Shown one piece after another: positions 54,475-64,000 of a DNA stretch of 64,000 nucleotides. Position 1 is the first letter of the stretch; every line of letters begins with the position of its first letter. Position numbers and translations under genes: made by a program. The DNA is from Prorocentrum cordatum (taxonomy: Eukaryota; Sar; Dinophyceae; Prorocentrales; Prorocentraceae): the NCBI GenBank assembly GCA_963575745.1, contig CAUYUJ010000903.1, forward strand, positions 392,001 through 456,000. The letters are read 5' to 3'. The notes under the pieces were generated by a model. It did no database searches, had not been told where the DNA came from, and saw only the letters and a list, made by a program, of their open reading frames with translations.

Positions 54475-55102
54475 ATGATAACCTCATTGCCCGCAGCGAT
54501 CCCCCTTCCCCTCCTCCCGATCCTACCCCTTCCTCCCCCCTTCTCCTCCTCCTCCTCCTCCTCCTTCTCCGCGCCCGGTGCCTCCGTGGGACTCTAAAGT
54601 CTCAGTGGTGCCAAGTCTTCCTAGCGTCCTGCATCTCGTGGCTATCTCACGTACAGCGCCACAGCTCCTCTTTAATAGCTAGGTGTTTCCGCGAACAGGG
54701 GCCGGAATGGGTCCAGAGCCAGCGTAGGACGTGGATTTCCCCGAACAGTGTTTCCTCCAAGACCTACACGAGATCTGCGAGAGGGCGTGTTGTGAGGTGG
54801 GATTCGGGCTGGTCTAAGAGTTCAATCCCCAAGGCTCCCGCGACAGGGGTTTTGTCCAGCAGTTTGCCCGAGACCTCTTGGTTTTTCTCGGGGGCAAAGA
54901 CCGCCTTCGCATGTAGATGCAACACAGTGGCAGCAAACCCCATACATAGTTGCACCCATGGACCATTCGCTCTCCCTCTTGTTGTCTTGTGTGTCTCGTT
55001 TCGTCATTCTCCCCGTGTTTTGTCTCATTCCCTCATGGCTGACAAGCCGCTTCTGATGCAATTGGCTTTCAAGTTTCCTCGAAGACCGCCCTGGGGGGCG
55101 CC
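54475..55102. other. Spacer with a short (TCC)n tract
   Basis: A (TCC)n tract lies at 54543-54570. No gene recognised. Confidence 0.5.
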
Positions 55103-55165
<63 letters not shown>

Positions 55166-55290
55166 ACATCAGCATCAGCATCAGCATCAGCATCAGCATC
55201 AGCATCATCCTCATCCTCATCCTCATCCTCATCCTCATCCTCATCCTCATCCTCACCCTCCTCCTCCTCTTCCTCCTCCTCCTCCTCCCG
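55103..55290. repeat. Compound (CAT)n(CAGCAT)n(CCTCAT)n microsatellite
   Basis: (ATC)n at 55103-55164, AGCATC hexamers to about 55206, then CTCATC hexamers to about 55254, then (CTC)n. It has the same kind of trimer-to-hexamer transitions as the 42.1 kb array, in the other orientation. Confidence 0.95.
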
Positions 55291-55361
55291 ATCCTCCCCC
55301 CGTCGAGCCGGCACGCGAGGCCTTGCCCTCAGCGGCCTCGCGCTCTCCGAGAGGTTCAGCT

Positions 55362-55646
55362 ACCTGGAGGTCGTCGCCAGCCAGCAGGGCGGCCCCTTGC
55401 GGGAACGAGGGGGGGACGCTCCTCCAGGGTCAAGTCGGGCCTGACCCTCTATAGGAGGAATGCTCCATAATAGTTAACAAATTATCTGGGGACTATTTTT
55501 TGGTATTTTTGACTATTTTGGAGTCTTTTTGATGATGTCGCATCTTTCATCCCAAATCCGCCTGTAGGGGGACATGCCCGACCTAGAGGTCGTCGCCAGC
55601 CAGCAAGGCAGCCCCCTGCGGGAGCCGAGGGCGGACACTCCTCCAT
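55362..55646 (+). repeat. 66-base direct repeats flanking family M copy 13
   Basis: 55362-55428 and 55581-55646 are alike: ACCTGGAGGTCGTCGCCAGC versus ACCTAGAGGTCGTCGCCAGC, followed by CCAGCA(G/A)GGC(G/A)GCCCC and ending ACTCCTCCA- or GCTCCTCCA-like. The MITE lies exactly between them. Confidence 0.85.
55433..55582 (+). mobile_element. Family M MITE-like element, copy 13
   Basis: The left end is AGTCGGGCCTGACCCTCTAT, the right end CTGTAGGGGGACATGCCCGA, with core TTATCTGGGGACTATTTTTT. Confidence 0.9.
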
Positions 55647-56060
55647 CGAAGAAGAAACAACGCACGTAAACATGGACTTGTTGCGCTCCGCGAGGATTTT
55701 TTGGATTCGCCCTGGGCCCCCCCGGCGGCGCGTCCGGCGCCGCCCCTGGCGCGCCCCGCGCGCCAGGGAGGGGGGTCAGCGCGAATCCAAGAAATCTGCG
55801 CGGAGCGGAGCGGCAAAAGTTGATGCTTATGTTTATGTTTACTCCAGGGGAGGGGGCGCTGATGAAGACAATGATGGTGCATGACGGTGGTGATGATGAT
55901 AATGATGCAGAGATGAAGGGGATGATGGTAATGGTGGTGGTGATGTTGATGATGCGATGAGCCGTTGTCGTTGATCATGGTGATGACAAAGAGCATGGTA
56001 ACCACAGAGGGTCTTTAATGCTACCCGCCCCCTCCAACCCCTCAAAACTCTCGTCTGGCA
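55647..56060. other. Spacer with degenerate GATGAT tract
   Basis: A GATGATG-rich tract covers about 55865-55960. An inverted repeat is formed by GCGCTCCGCGAGGATTTTTT (55684) and CAAGAAATCTGCGCGGAGCG (about 55788). Confidence 0.55.
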
Positions 56061-57695
56061 GTGAAACTCGTCCTTCCCTTCCTCGTCCATTCCCTCGTCG
56101 AAAAAAGCGTGTGCGATTCTATGGCGAGCGTTGGAAACAAAACGGCGTCTACACGAACAGTTGCGGCCGTTGCCACTCACAACCCCAAGCAAGCCCACCA
56201 CGACAGCATCATTTCAGGCTTGATCAAGCAACGCCAGAACATCCCTAATGCTGACACCGCCTCCTTGAGATCAATCAGCAAAGCAATTCAACACCACCTT
56301 CGACGGCAGAAGCGTGCCGACTGGAGAGACCGAATCATTGCTATATTGGAGCAGTACGAGGGTCTGAAACACACATACGCTCCACGAAGACTAGGTGGAA
56401 GGAGACGCTTATTCTCGAGATGATTGGGGTCGATGGCACCAAGCAGACAACACGACAGGGCATCGCAGACACGTTTGCGGATTCCTACCCTCAATTGTAC
56501 GCTTCTGATGCTCACTGTGCATCGCCAGTCGTGGGTTCAGAGCAACAGCAAATCGCACCTTTCACTACCCATATCACAGCTCAAGGGCGACAAGGCCCCT
56601 GACACCACAGGGATCCGGTCTGAAATGCTCCAACAGCCAGGCCCTGAGCTTGAGAACGCATTGTTGCAGCTGTACAGCACGATCATACAGCCGACCGCTC
56701 CGACGCCAGAAAATTGGAAAACGACTGTCATCACAGTGATCCCCAAAGCGGGTGATTTGACGAACCCTCAGAATTATTGCCCGACCTGCACGATACCGAT
56801 ACTGCATCAGCTCTTCAGCCGCCTCTTAAACAACAGGCTGCCGCCTACGCTGGATCGACAAAAACCTGACGACCAGGCCAGCTGCCGACCCGGACGGGGC
56901 ACGCGGGACCGTCTCTTCACTTTCAACATTTTGCGAGAGCGGGCAGCGGAATGGAATCAACCATTATGGATCGCAGCGGTGGATTTCAAAAAGGCGTTCG
57001 ACATTGTGGAGCACGACTGTTTGGGGAAAGCGTTAATCAAGGCATTTTTCTTGAACATGTGGACCTTTTCCGACGTCTATATGATGACCAAACAGCTGTG
57101 GTCTGCACCGATGCCATCAGCATGTCTTTCAACCTCAGCCGCGGCGCAAATCAACGTGACATGCAACATTGTACAATGCGTTGTTGCAACATGTGCTGGC
57201 ACCGGTCATCCAGGACTGGCAGCGCCGCAACCAGGGCATCCATTTTGGTGCTACAGACGTAACTATACTCACGAACCTCAGGTTCGCCGACGACATCTTG
57301 TTGGTCAGCCAATCGTTGCCCAACTTGACGGTCATGCTCTCCAACTTAGTCGCCTTAGCCAGGCCGCACGGTCTGGAGCTGCATCCAACCAAGACCAAAG
57401 TCCTGACCAACCAGCCCCGGCACCGCCCACGCATCGTCAGAGGCAGACATGGACATCGAAGTGCTTCCACACACCGGCAACATCAAATACCTGGGACAGG
57501 TCATCAAATTCCACGACGCCGCTACGACAGAGCTCAAACACCGCACCCGGGCAGCGCGGTCATGCTTCAATAGCTATAGTCAGGAGCTCACCAGCAAACA
57601 TTATGCACCGGGCAAACGGCTACGACTTTACAAAGCAGCCGTACTACCTACAATGAAGTATGGTGCGGAAGCGTGGATTCTTACAGAGCCCCTGA
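56061..57695 (+). pseudogene. RTE-type LINE fragment (RT domain), 5' and 3' truncated
   Basis: The recognisable protein moves through several frames. 56200-56370 reads LRSISKAIQHHLRRQKRADW (connector); 56420-56580 reads GIADTFADSYPQLYAS; 56580-57030 reads GDKAPDTTGIRSEMLQQPGP, ENWKTTVITVIPKAGDL and IAAVDFKKAFDIVEHDC (motif A Asp at 56982). 57050-57165 reads VDLFRRLYDDQTAVVCTDAI; 57169-57440 reads TNLRFADDILLVSQSLPN (FADD at 57283-57294) and HGLELHPTKTKVL; 57449-57690 reads GNIKYLGQVIKFHDAAT and LPTMKYGAEAWILTEPLK. No endonuclease or 3' UTR is seen. The many shifts make it dead. Its codon endings look less GC-biased than LINE-D, suggesting a different origin or age. Confidence 0.8.
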
Positions 57696-58120
57696 AACAA
57701 CTCCTGGGCGCCTCTTGGGGTCCTCTTGAGGCGCTCTTGGGAGCCTTGGGAGCGCTCTTAGAGAATCTTGGAGGAGATCGCTCAGAAGAGGTCGGAGCTA
57801 TACTTGTCGTTCACCTCTTGGGAGCCCCAAGAATCGCCTCGTGGGCCCCTGTTGGGGCGCTCTTGGAGCTCTCTTGGGCGCTCTTGGGGCCGCCTCTATT
57901 GGGCCTCTTGGGCCTTCCTCAGGTGTTTGAAGGATTTGGGCCTCTTGGCGGCCTCCTTCTGAGGCTACGTGGCCACTTGGAGCCGTCTTCGAGCGGTCTT
58001 CGGGCATGTAGGAGCATCTTGGTAACCATATTGAGCCATCTTGGACAATCTTGGAAATCATCTTGGGCTCTCTGAGGCCCTCCTTGGGCCATCTTGGGCC
58101 ATCTTGGACGCTCCAACGCC
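57696..58120. repeat. Degenerate CTCTTGGGG repeat
   Basis: Units such as CTCTTGGG(G/A)(G/C) and CATCTTGGG recur every 10-20 bases directly after the RTE fragment. Similar units lie at 41790-42010. Confidence 0.75.
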
Positions 58121-58675
58121 TCGCGAACCCCTTTGCCTCCAGGTCCAGGAAAGGGGTTAGGGGAAGGGGCAGACCCCTTCCCGAAGGGGAAGAAGTGGGT
58201 TGGAAAAGAAAGCTCTCTAGACCACCTGCTCCCAGAGCGCTGGTTGCATTCGTTTCCCGCTATGCTCGCCTCCTTGATACTGTTGGGTGGTAGTTGCACC
58301 TCCTGGGCGACCCTGCACGACAGATGGATGGTGAGCTTGTTTGCGCAAGGATTGAGGGATAATCTGGTGCATCTCCAATCAAGTTGGGGCGTCGTCTTCG
58401 TCATCTTCGTTTTCGGTTTCCTCGTCGCAGTCGAGTTCGTCGGCGTCGCCAGCGATGACAACGTCGACCCTGGAGGCCTGAGCGGTGGCCGCCACGGTGG
58501 GATAGTTATGCTCCAAATCTTGTTGGTATCCCGATCCGTCCATACGACCGCGCGAAGAGTAGTTCTGATTTCTATTATTGGTGGGCGGGGGTATGAAATA
58601 CCCTTTCCGGGTTACTGGTGATCGTGATTTTGTTTCTGGTGAATGCGGAGGTGAGTACGATGATAGTGACGGCGG
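58121..58675. other. Spacer, nothing recognised
   Basis: No gene or repeat recognised. Confidence 0.5.
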
Positions 58676-58926
58676 TGGTGGTGGTGGTGGTGATGACGTG
58701 GATGATGTGATGTTGATGATGAGGAGGACGTTGATGAGGATGATGAGGATGACGACGACGACGTCGACGACGACGACGCCGACGACGAAGATGATGATGA
58801 TGACGATGACGGTGATGATGATGATGCTGATGATGATGATGATGATGATGATGCAGATGATGCTGTTGTTGATGATGATGATGATGATGATGACGATGAC
58901 GATTATGATGATGATGATGATGCTGC

Positions 58927-58957
<31 letters not shown>

Positions 58958-58992
58958 CATGATCATGATGAGTATGATGAGTATGATGATGA

Positions 58993-59024
<32 letters not shown>

Positions 59025-59385
59025 ATGATGATGGTGGTGGTGGTAGCCATGGTGATGGTTGTAGTGATGATGATGATGATTATGGCGATGATGATGATGA
59101 TGCTGATGATGATGCTGTTGATGATGATGCTGATGATGCTTGTAATGATGGTGTTGACGACGAATATGATGATGCGGTCGATGATGATGATGATGCTGAT
59201 GATGATGAAGGTGATGATGATGGTGGTGGTTGTACCAATTGGTTGTAGTGATGATGGTGATGATGAAAATGATGCTGTTGATGATGATGCTGATGCTAAT
59301 GATGCTGATGATGCTGTTCATACCGATTATGATGATGCTGATGATTATGGTGATGATGATGATGATGATGATGCTGATGATGATG

Positions 59386-59439
<54 letters not shown>

Positions 59440-59520
59440 GTGATGGTGATGGTGATGGTGATGGTGATGGTGATGGTGATGGTGATGGTGATGGTGATGA
59501 CGAAGACGACGATGACGATG
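58676..59520. repeat. Long (GAT)n microsatellite with substitutions
   Basis: About 840 bases of GAT, GCTGAT, GGTGAT and GACGAT units, ending with a clean GGTGAT stretch at about 59439-59495. The Met, Asp, His and Ile runs in all frames follow from it. Confidence 0.95.
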
Positions 59521-60344
59521 CTTATGACGATGTCGCTTCAAGTGCTACTCCAAGATCTTTTGGAGCTGCTCGGAGGTCCTGCAGGTCTCCTGAGGCCTCC
59601 GGAAGGGCGGCCTCCTGCGACAGCGGGAAGGGTCTCTGAGTCTATCTCTCTGGGGTTGGGGCGGCCGAAAGAGGGGGACGGGAAAAGGGCAGCACGTATG
59701 CGAAGTCTGCTGCATGCAGCTGGTTTCGGCCCCCTCCGCGAGCGAGGCCCTTCTCTTGATAAGCTGTCGCTTCCAGCGCTGGGAGGCGCCGGAGGTGAAA
59801 TCTAGCTGCGCGCAGCTGATGCGCTAACCCCTCCTTCTATCCCCGGCCCGCGAGGTAGGGGGCAGGTGGGGAGGCATTCGCAGGCACTGGATCCGAGGTC
59901 AGAATCTACTTACACACATCCACCACCTGGGGAATCGATGACCCAGGGTCGTAGCAGGCACTGGATCGGAGGTTGGGGGGTGAGATCGAAGTGGAACGGG
60001 AAATCGGTTTCGATTTCGTGTTCGTGCGTGCCGTGCGTGCGGGCGAGGCGAAGCGGCGCGGGCGGGCGAGAGGAACGTCTCCTGCGGCTGAGGCGCGGCC
60101 GGACCAAATGATTCTCCCTCCGGCAAGCGGTGGCGCGCGGTGTCCCGCCGGTGTCCTGCCTGGTCCCGCTTGTGGCTGGACCCCGGCCGGACCAAGTGAT
60201 TCTCCCTTTGGCAAGCGGTGGCGCGCGGTGTCCCGCTGGTGTCCCGCCGCTGTCCCGGTGTCCCGCTGGTTCGAAAACGACAGTGAGACCGATGACGAAA
60301 TCGATTGTGAGATCGATAGTGAAGGGACGCGCGGTGAGGATTGG
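59521..60344. other. Spacer with two short tandem duplications
   Basis: CAGGCACTGGATC recurs at 59880 and 59957. The block GCCGGACCAAATGATTCTCC at 60098 recurs at 60186 as GCCGGACCAAGTGATTCTCC, each followed by GGCAAGCGGTGGCGCGCGG. No gene recognised. Confidence 0.65.
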
Positions 60345-60880
60345 GAGCAGGAGGGAGTTTGCTGTTCCTGGTAGTTTGATTTTCTGATGTTCTGAAGTGT
60401 TCGAATGTTGCCCGGTGGTTATCACTGTCAAGGGACGAAAAAAACACCAGGACCAGACAATTGGCGTTTACTAGACGGCCTTGGGCGTTTACTAACAGCC
60501 CTGCCCTGTTTGATTCTGGCTTCGCGTGTCGAGGTGGAAATTATGGGGGTGGATTCTTGGACCTCTATGCCGATTGGGATCGGCACGAACGAAACTGGTA
60601 TGGAAAGAATGGGTACGATGCCTTACGGCAGATCTTGCTCATTTTGAACAGGATTCGCTTCCGGTTTCGCCGCGGACGGTGCCCATTTGAGGCAGAAGGC
60701 CGCCTGTCCAACAGCGGCCGCTCTTAGTTCTGGACAACATGTGTTGTTGGGCATTGTACCCATTTGTTTCGCACCCATTTCGGGCGTCCACATGCGAGCA
60801 GGAGGGAGTTTGCTGTTCTCGGTAGTTTGATTGTCTGATGTTCTGAATTGTTCGGATGTTGCTAGGTGATTATCATTGTT
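60345..60880 (+). repeat. 84-base direct repeats flanking a 370-base segment
   Basis: 60345-60428 and 60797-60880 share GCAGGAGGGAGTTTGCTGTT, GGTAGTTTGATT and TCTGATGTTCTGAA in the same order. The dispersed repeat copy at 60429-60540 starts immediately after the first. Confidence 0.85.
60429..60540 (+). repeat. Dispersed repeat pair, copy 2 (partner at 9859-9990)
   Basis: CAAGGGACGAAAAAAAC, GACAATTGGCGTTTACTA and CAGCCCTGCCCTGTTT are shared with the 9.9 kb copy. Confidence 0.85.
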
Positions 60881-61082
60881 CTCTCTGGATGCTGCCCGTG
60901 GGCGATGGCAGATGAGGTGGAGGAGGGGGACCAGTGCAACCCCCGGAATAATCGACGATGTTGGAATACACCTTCGCTCCAAGCTCCTTCTTCATAGGCC
61001 CCTATCCCCTATAAGGGTATATCTCCACTGAGGCAATTGCCCCATTTGAGGACAGCCGTGTGAAAATCTTGAAACGTGTCAG

Positions 61083-61590
61083 AACACCATTCTGAGGACT
61101 TCAACGCCACGAGTCAACCTGACACTTGTGCCTAGACGATCCTGAATCGTGCCATAACACTATTCCTGGGACTTCAACACCTCGATTGAACCTGGATGTT
61201 GCGCCCCGACAGTCATGAATCTGTCCAACGCACATTTCTTGAACGTTAGCCATGAGAACCAGTGAAACGTCTGCAAATTGTGAAACATGAGCTAAGGCGA
61301 GAGCCACATCTGAAAACCACCCGCCCTCAATCCGTGAAGCTCTGCCACAATTTTGAAACGAATGTGCGCAACGCCAAGGCGAGAGCCACATTTTGAAAAC
61401 AATTCGCTCTCAATCCGCGAACCTCTTTTCAGTGTTTGTAACGGGTGTGCGCGGCGCCAAGGCGAGAGCCACATTTTGAAGATGCTCCGCCCTTAATCCG
61501 CGAAATGTTTGCAATTCGTTTAATCGGATGTGGGCGGCGCTTAGGCGAGAGCCTCATTGTGAAAGCGGCCCGACTTCCATCTGTGAAACT
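61083..61590 (-). repeat. Tandem repeats, period about 73 then about 83 bases
   Basis: First two units (61083-61230) share AACAC(C/T)ATTC and GACTTCAACnCC. Then four units with GGCGAGAGCC at about 61296, 61378, 61461 and 61544 share TCAATCCG(C/T)GAA and TTTGAAA. Minus-strand frames read repeated MWLSPWR phrases, an effect of the repeat. Confidence 0.8.
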
Positions 61591-61884
61591 GCTCCCAGTT
61601 AAGGTTCAGGCTCATAAGTGATGAGGACGTCTCAGGTGCGACACCTGGTCCGCCCTTCCGACTGGCCTCGGGGTGTGAAAGCGAGGGGTTATGCACAAGA
61701 AAAAGGAATGGAGGAGCAGCAGCAGGAGGAGGCAGGAGCAGCAGCAGGATCATGGGCAGGGGGTCCCTCCTGGAGTCCACCCGGTCCAGTTTTTCAAGCT
61801 GCGTCCAGCCTTGCGACGAGAGCCTTCAGAGACATTCGCTGGTCCCCGAAGCGATGCGTCGTCGTCCTGGTGGGAACGACCGCG

Positions 61885-62480
61885 GAGGAGGAGGAGGAGG
61901 AGGAGGAGGAGGAGCGAAGATCTCGGCAGCCCATGATGGCCATCTGTAGTTCAGGAGGAGCGAAAAGCGAGGAGGAGGATAAGCGAGGAGGAGGGAGAAG
62001 GAGGGAGGAGAAGGAGGAAGAGGAGGAGGAGGAGGAGCAGGAGGAGGACGGAGGACGAGGGAGGAGGAGTTAGAGTGGATGAGTGAGGAGGCGGAGGAGG
62101 AGGAGGCGGGGGCGGCGGAGGATGAGGGAGGAGGAAACAAGGAGGAGGAGGAGGAGAAAAAGGATGGAGGGAGAGGGAAGAAGAGGAAAAGGGAGGACGA
62201 GGAGGAGGAGGAGGAAGGAGACGAGGACCAGGGGAGGAGGAGGAGAGGCGGAGGCGGAGGCGGGAGGCGGAGGCGGAGGCGGCGGAGGCGGTGGAGAAGG
62301 AGAGGAGGAGGAGAAACAGGAGGAGTGAGTATGAGGAGAGGAAGAGGGATGGAGAAAAGACGAGCGGGGAAGGTAGATAGGAGGAGGAGGAGGAGGGGGA
62401 GGTGGGAAGGGAGGGGAGGGGGGAGCGGGGAGGGGGAGGGGGAGGGGGGGAGGGGGGAGGTGGAAGGGGAGGGGGAGGGG
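61885..62480. repeat. (GGA)n-rich low-complexity region
   Basis: GGAGGA tracts with AAG and GGC interruptions, ending in a (GGGGA)n tract at about 62396-62480. Confidence 0.95.
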
Positions 62481-62689
62481 ACAAGCTAGTGCGCCTCGCG
62501 AGTCATAACTGAACGTCCTACCCCTCCCCTCCCAATCCCCTTACCATGGCGCTGATATTTCTCTATCCGCGGACGCTGTCCGTACGACCCTATGGCTTGG
62601 CGTCCGCTCCGCGCGTCGTAGTGGGAGGTGGTGCACGTGCGTGCGGCGTGCGTGTGTGCGTGTTTGCGTGATGGTGGAAGGGGTGGTAG

Positions 62690-62935
62690 TGGGTTGGTGG
62701 TGTGGTTGTGGTGATGGTGTGGTGTGCTGTGCTGGTGCTGGTGGTGGTGGGGGCTGGATGGTGGTGTTGGTACTGGTGCTGATGCTGGTGCTGGATTGTG
62801 GTGGTGGTGGTGGTGGTGGTGGTGGTGGTGATGGTGGTGGTGGTGTGCTGTGTGGTGCTGGTGCTGGTGGTGGTGGTGTTGGTACTGGTGCTGGCTGGTG
62901 GTGGTTGTGTGGTGGTGGTGGTGGTGGTGGTGGAG
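62690..62935. repeat. (GGT)n microsatellite
   Basis: GGT with GCT, GAT and TGT variants. Confidence 0.95.
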
Positions 62936-63080
62936 GTCGGTGCGCGTCGTGGTGCGGCGGGGTGGCGCAGGGAGGAAAGAGGCCCGCGCTGGGGCGAGAA
63001 CGCCATCCTGAACGACGGAGGCCAAGCACCGATCCGAAAATGAGGCCCACGCTGCAGCGGGAGCACGATTAGGAACGATT

Positions 63081-63449
63081 CGGGAGCAGAAATGAGGCCG
63101 GCGCCTCAACGAGAGCAGCATTTTCGGAAAAAATGACGCCGGCGCCTTAGCGAGAGTCGTTTCCCGGGATTTTCCGGGCATCCTGTGTGTGAAAAAACAG
63201 TACGCGGAGGGTGCGCGGCTATCACCCGGACGCCATCAGGGGAAGGATTCGGGAGCAGAAATGAGGCCGGCGCCTCAACGAGAGCAGCAGTTTGGGAAAA
63301 ATGACGACGGCGCGGGAGCAGCATTTTGGGAACAAATGACGCCGGCGCCTCAGCGAGAGTCGTTTCCCGGGATTTTCCGGGCATCTTGTGTGTTTGAAAA
63401 CAGTACGCGGAGGGTGCGCGGCTATCACCCGGACGCCATCAGGGGAAGA
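63081..63449 (+). repeat. Tandem duplication, units of 169 and 200 bases
   Basis: Units begin CGGGAGCAGAAATGAGGCCG at 63081 and 63250 and include GTTTCCCGGGATTTTCCGGG and GCTATCACCCGGACGCCATC. The second unit has a 31-base internal duplication around GGAGCAGCATTTTGGG. Confidence 0.9.
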
Positions 63450-63519
63450 GGGATATTATATTCATATTGAGTAATTGTGGAGGAGGGGGGGGCGGTCCCT
63501 GAGCTTCCTCAGTGTTGTT

Positions 63520-63770
63520 TTTTAGCTCTCGAGTGTTAAAAAATAGACCCTGGACTTATCGATCTATTTTTTTAAGTCTATAGTGTTATTTTTAAGTTTA
63601 TAGTGTTATCGTGCTATCTACAGTGCTATCTACAGTGTTACTTTTAAGTCTATAGTGTTATAGTGTTATTTTTAAGTCTATATATCAGTGCTATTTTTAA
63701 GTTATAGTGTTATTTTTAAGTCTATATATCTATAGTGTTATAGTGCTACTTTTAGGTTTGGTTGTGTTAT
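63520..63770. repeat. Degenerate TCTATAGTGTTATTTTTAAG repeat
   Basis: Units of about 20-30 bases recur about ten times, giving an AT-rich tract unlike its surroundings. Confidence 0.85.
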
Positions 63771-63834
63771 ATGTTTTTATGTTTTGTGTATGTGTGGTAT
63801 ATATATACGTACATATCTAACATACGTAGTAATA

Positions 63835-63855
63835 ACTACTCTATGTCTATATATG

Positions 63856-63895
<40 letters not shown>
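63835..63895. repeat. (TA)n microsatellite
   Basis: Alternating TA with two GTA or CA interruptions. Confidence 0.95.
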
Positions 63896-63899
<4 letters not shown>

Positions 63900-64000
63900 A
63901 TGAATACTCGACTCAGAGTCTTTCAGGACAATGGGCATTGTCGTCCGTCGTCGTCGGTCGGTCGTCGTCGTCGGAAGGAGGGAGGAGGGAGCTTGCACCT

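Noticed and set aside
58578-59639. Open frames of Met, Asp, His or Ile runs (also 42087-42871, 55069-55314, 62083-62489)
   Set aside because: They are translations of GAT, GGA and GGT microsatellites in every frame, without flanking coding sequence.
1-64000. Dinoflagellate spliced-leader relics, rRNA or snRNA genes
   Set aside because: I looked for spliced-leader-like TTGGCTCAAG and recognisable rRNA or U-snRNA cores and did not see any. Short or diverged copies could still be missed by eye.

Overview
The window looks like nuclear DNA of a dinoflagellate, probably from the repeat-rich part of a very large genome. The evidence is a GC-rich background, dense (TCC)n, (GAT)n and (GGA)n microsatellites, and several decayed retroelements whose proteins resemble those I know from dinoflagellate genomes. 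That assignment rests on recalled protein resemblance and was not checked by a search. I see no convincing host housekeeping gene, tRNA, rRNA or spliced-leader sequence.

Layout: 2.7-8.4 kb holds a decayed tyrosine-recombinase retroelement (gag-like region, RT, RNase H, recombinase). It is bounded by split direct repeats in the order A1 - coding - B1 - A2 - B2, the arrangement known for Ngaro/PAT-type elements. From 9 to 15.3 kb there are short dispersed repeats, low-complexity tracts and AT-rich repeats. From 15.9 to 25 kb there are two decayed LINEs (A: endonuclease and linker recognised; B: endonuclease end, linker, RT and RNase H fragments). From 25.4 to 30 kb there are duplications, a 25-base imperfect-palindrome repeat and one open hypothetical frame. 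From 30.7 to 34.6 kb lies a third LINE (C) with a zinc-knuckle and an RNase H-like domain. From 35 to 44.5 kb there are degenerate tandem repeats, a satellite interrupted by a split MITE, a compound (GAT)n microsatellite and a 114-base satellite with trimeric higher-order structure. From 44.85 to 50.95 kb is the best-preserved element, LINE-D (ORF1 with a RanBP2-like zinc finger and coiled coil; ORF2 with endonuclease, RT, zinc-knuckle and RNase H), each ORF broken once by a frameshift, followed by three hairpins and a short A tract. From 51 to 64 kb there are more microsatellites and short repeats, plus an RTE-type LINE fragment (56.06-57.7 kb).

Two non-autonomous families run through the window. 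Family M is about 130-165 bases long, with inverted ends near TCGGGCCTGTCCCTCTACAG, in about 13 whole or partial copies. Family H is about 160-180 bases long with a 15-base-pair hairpin around CCATGG, in four copies. The picture is a retroelement graveyard in which short inverted-repeat elements, microsatellites and satellites are nested in one another. The coding pieces form element-encoded sets, not a host pathway.
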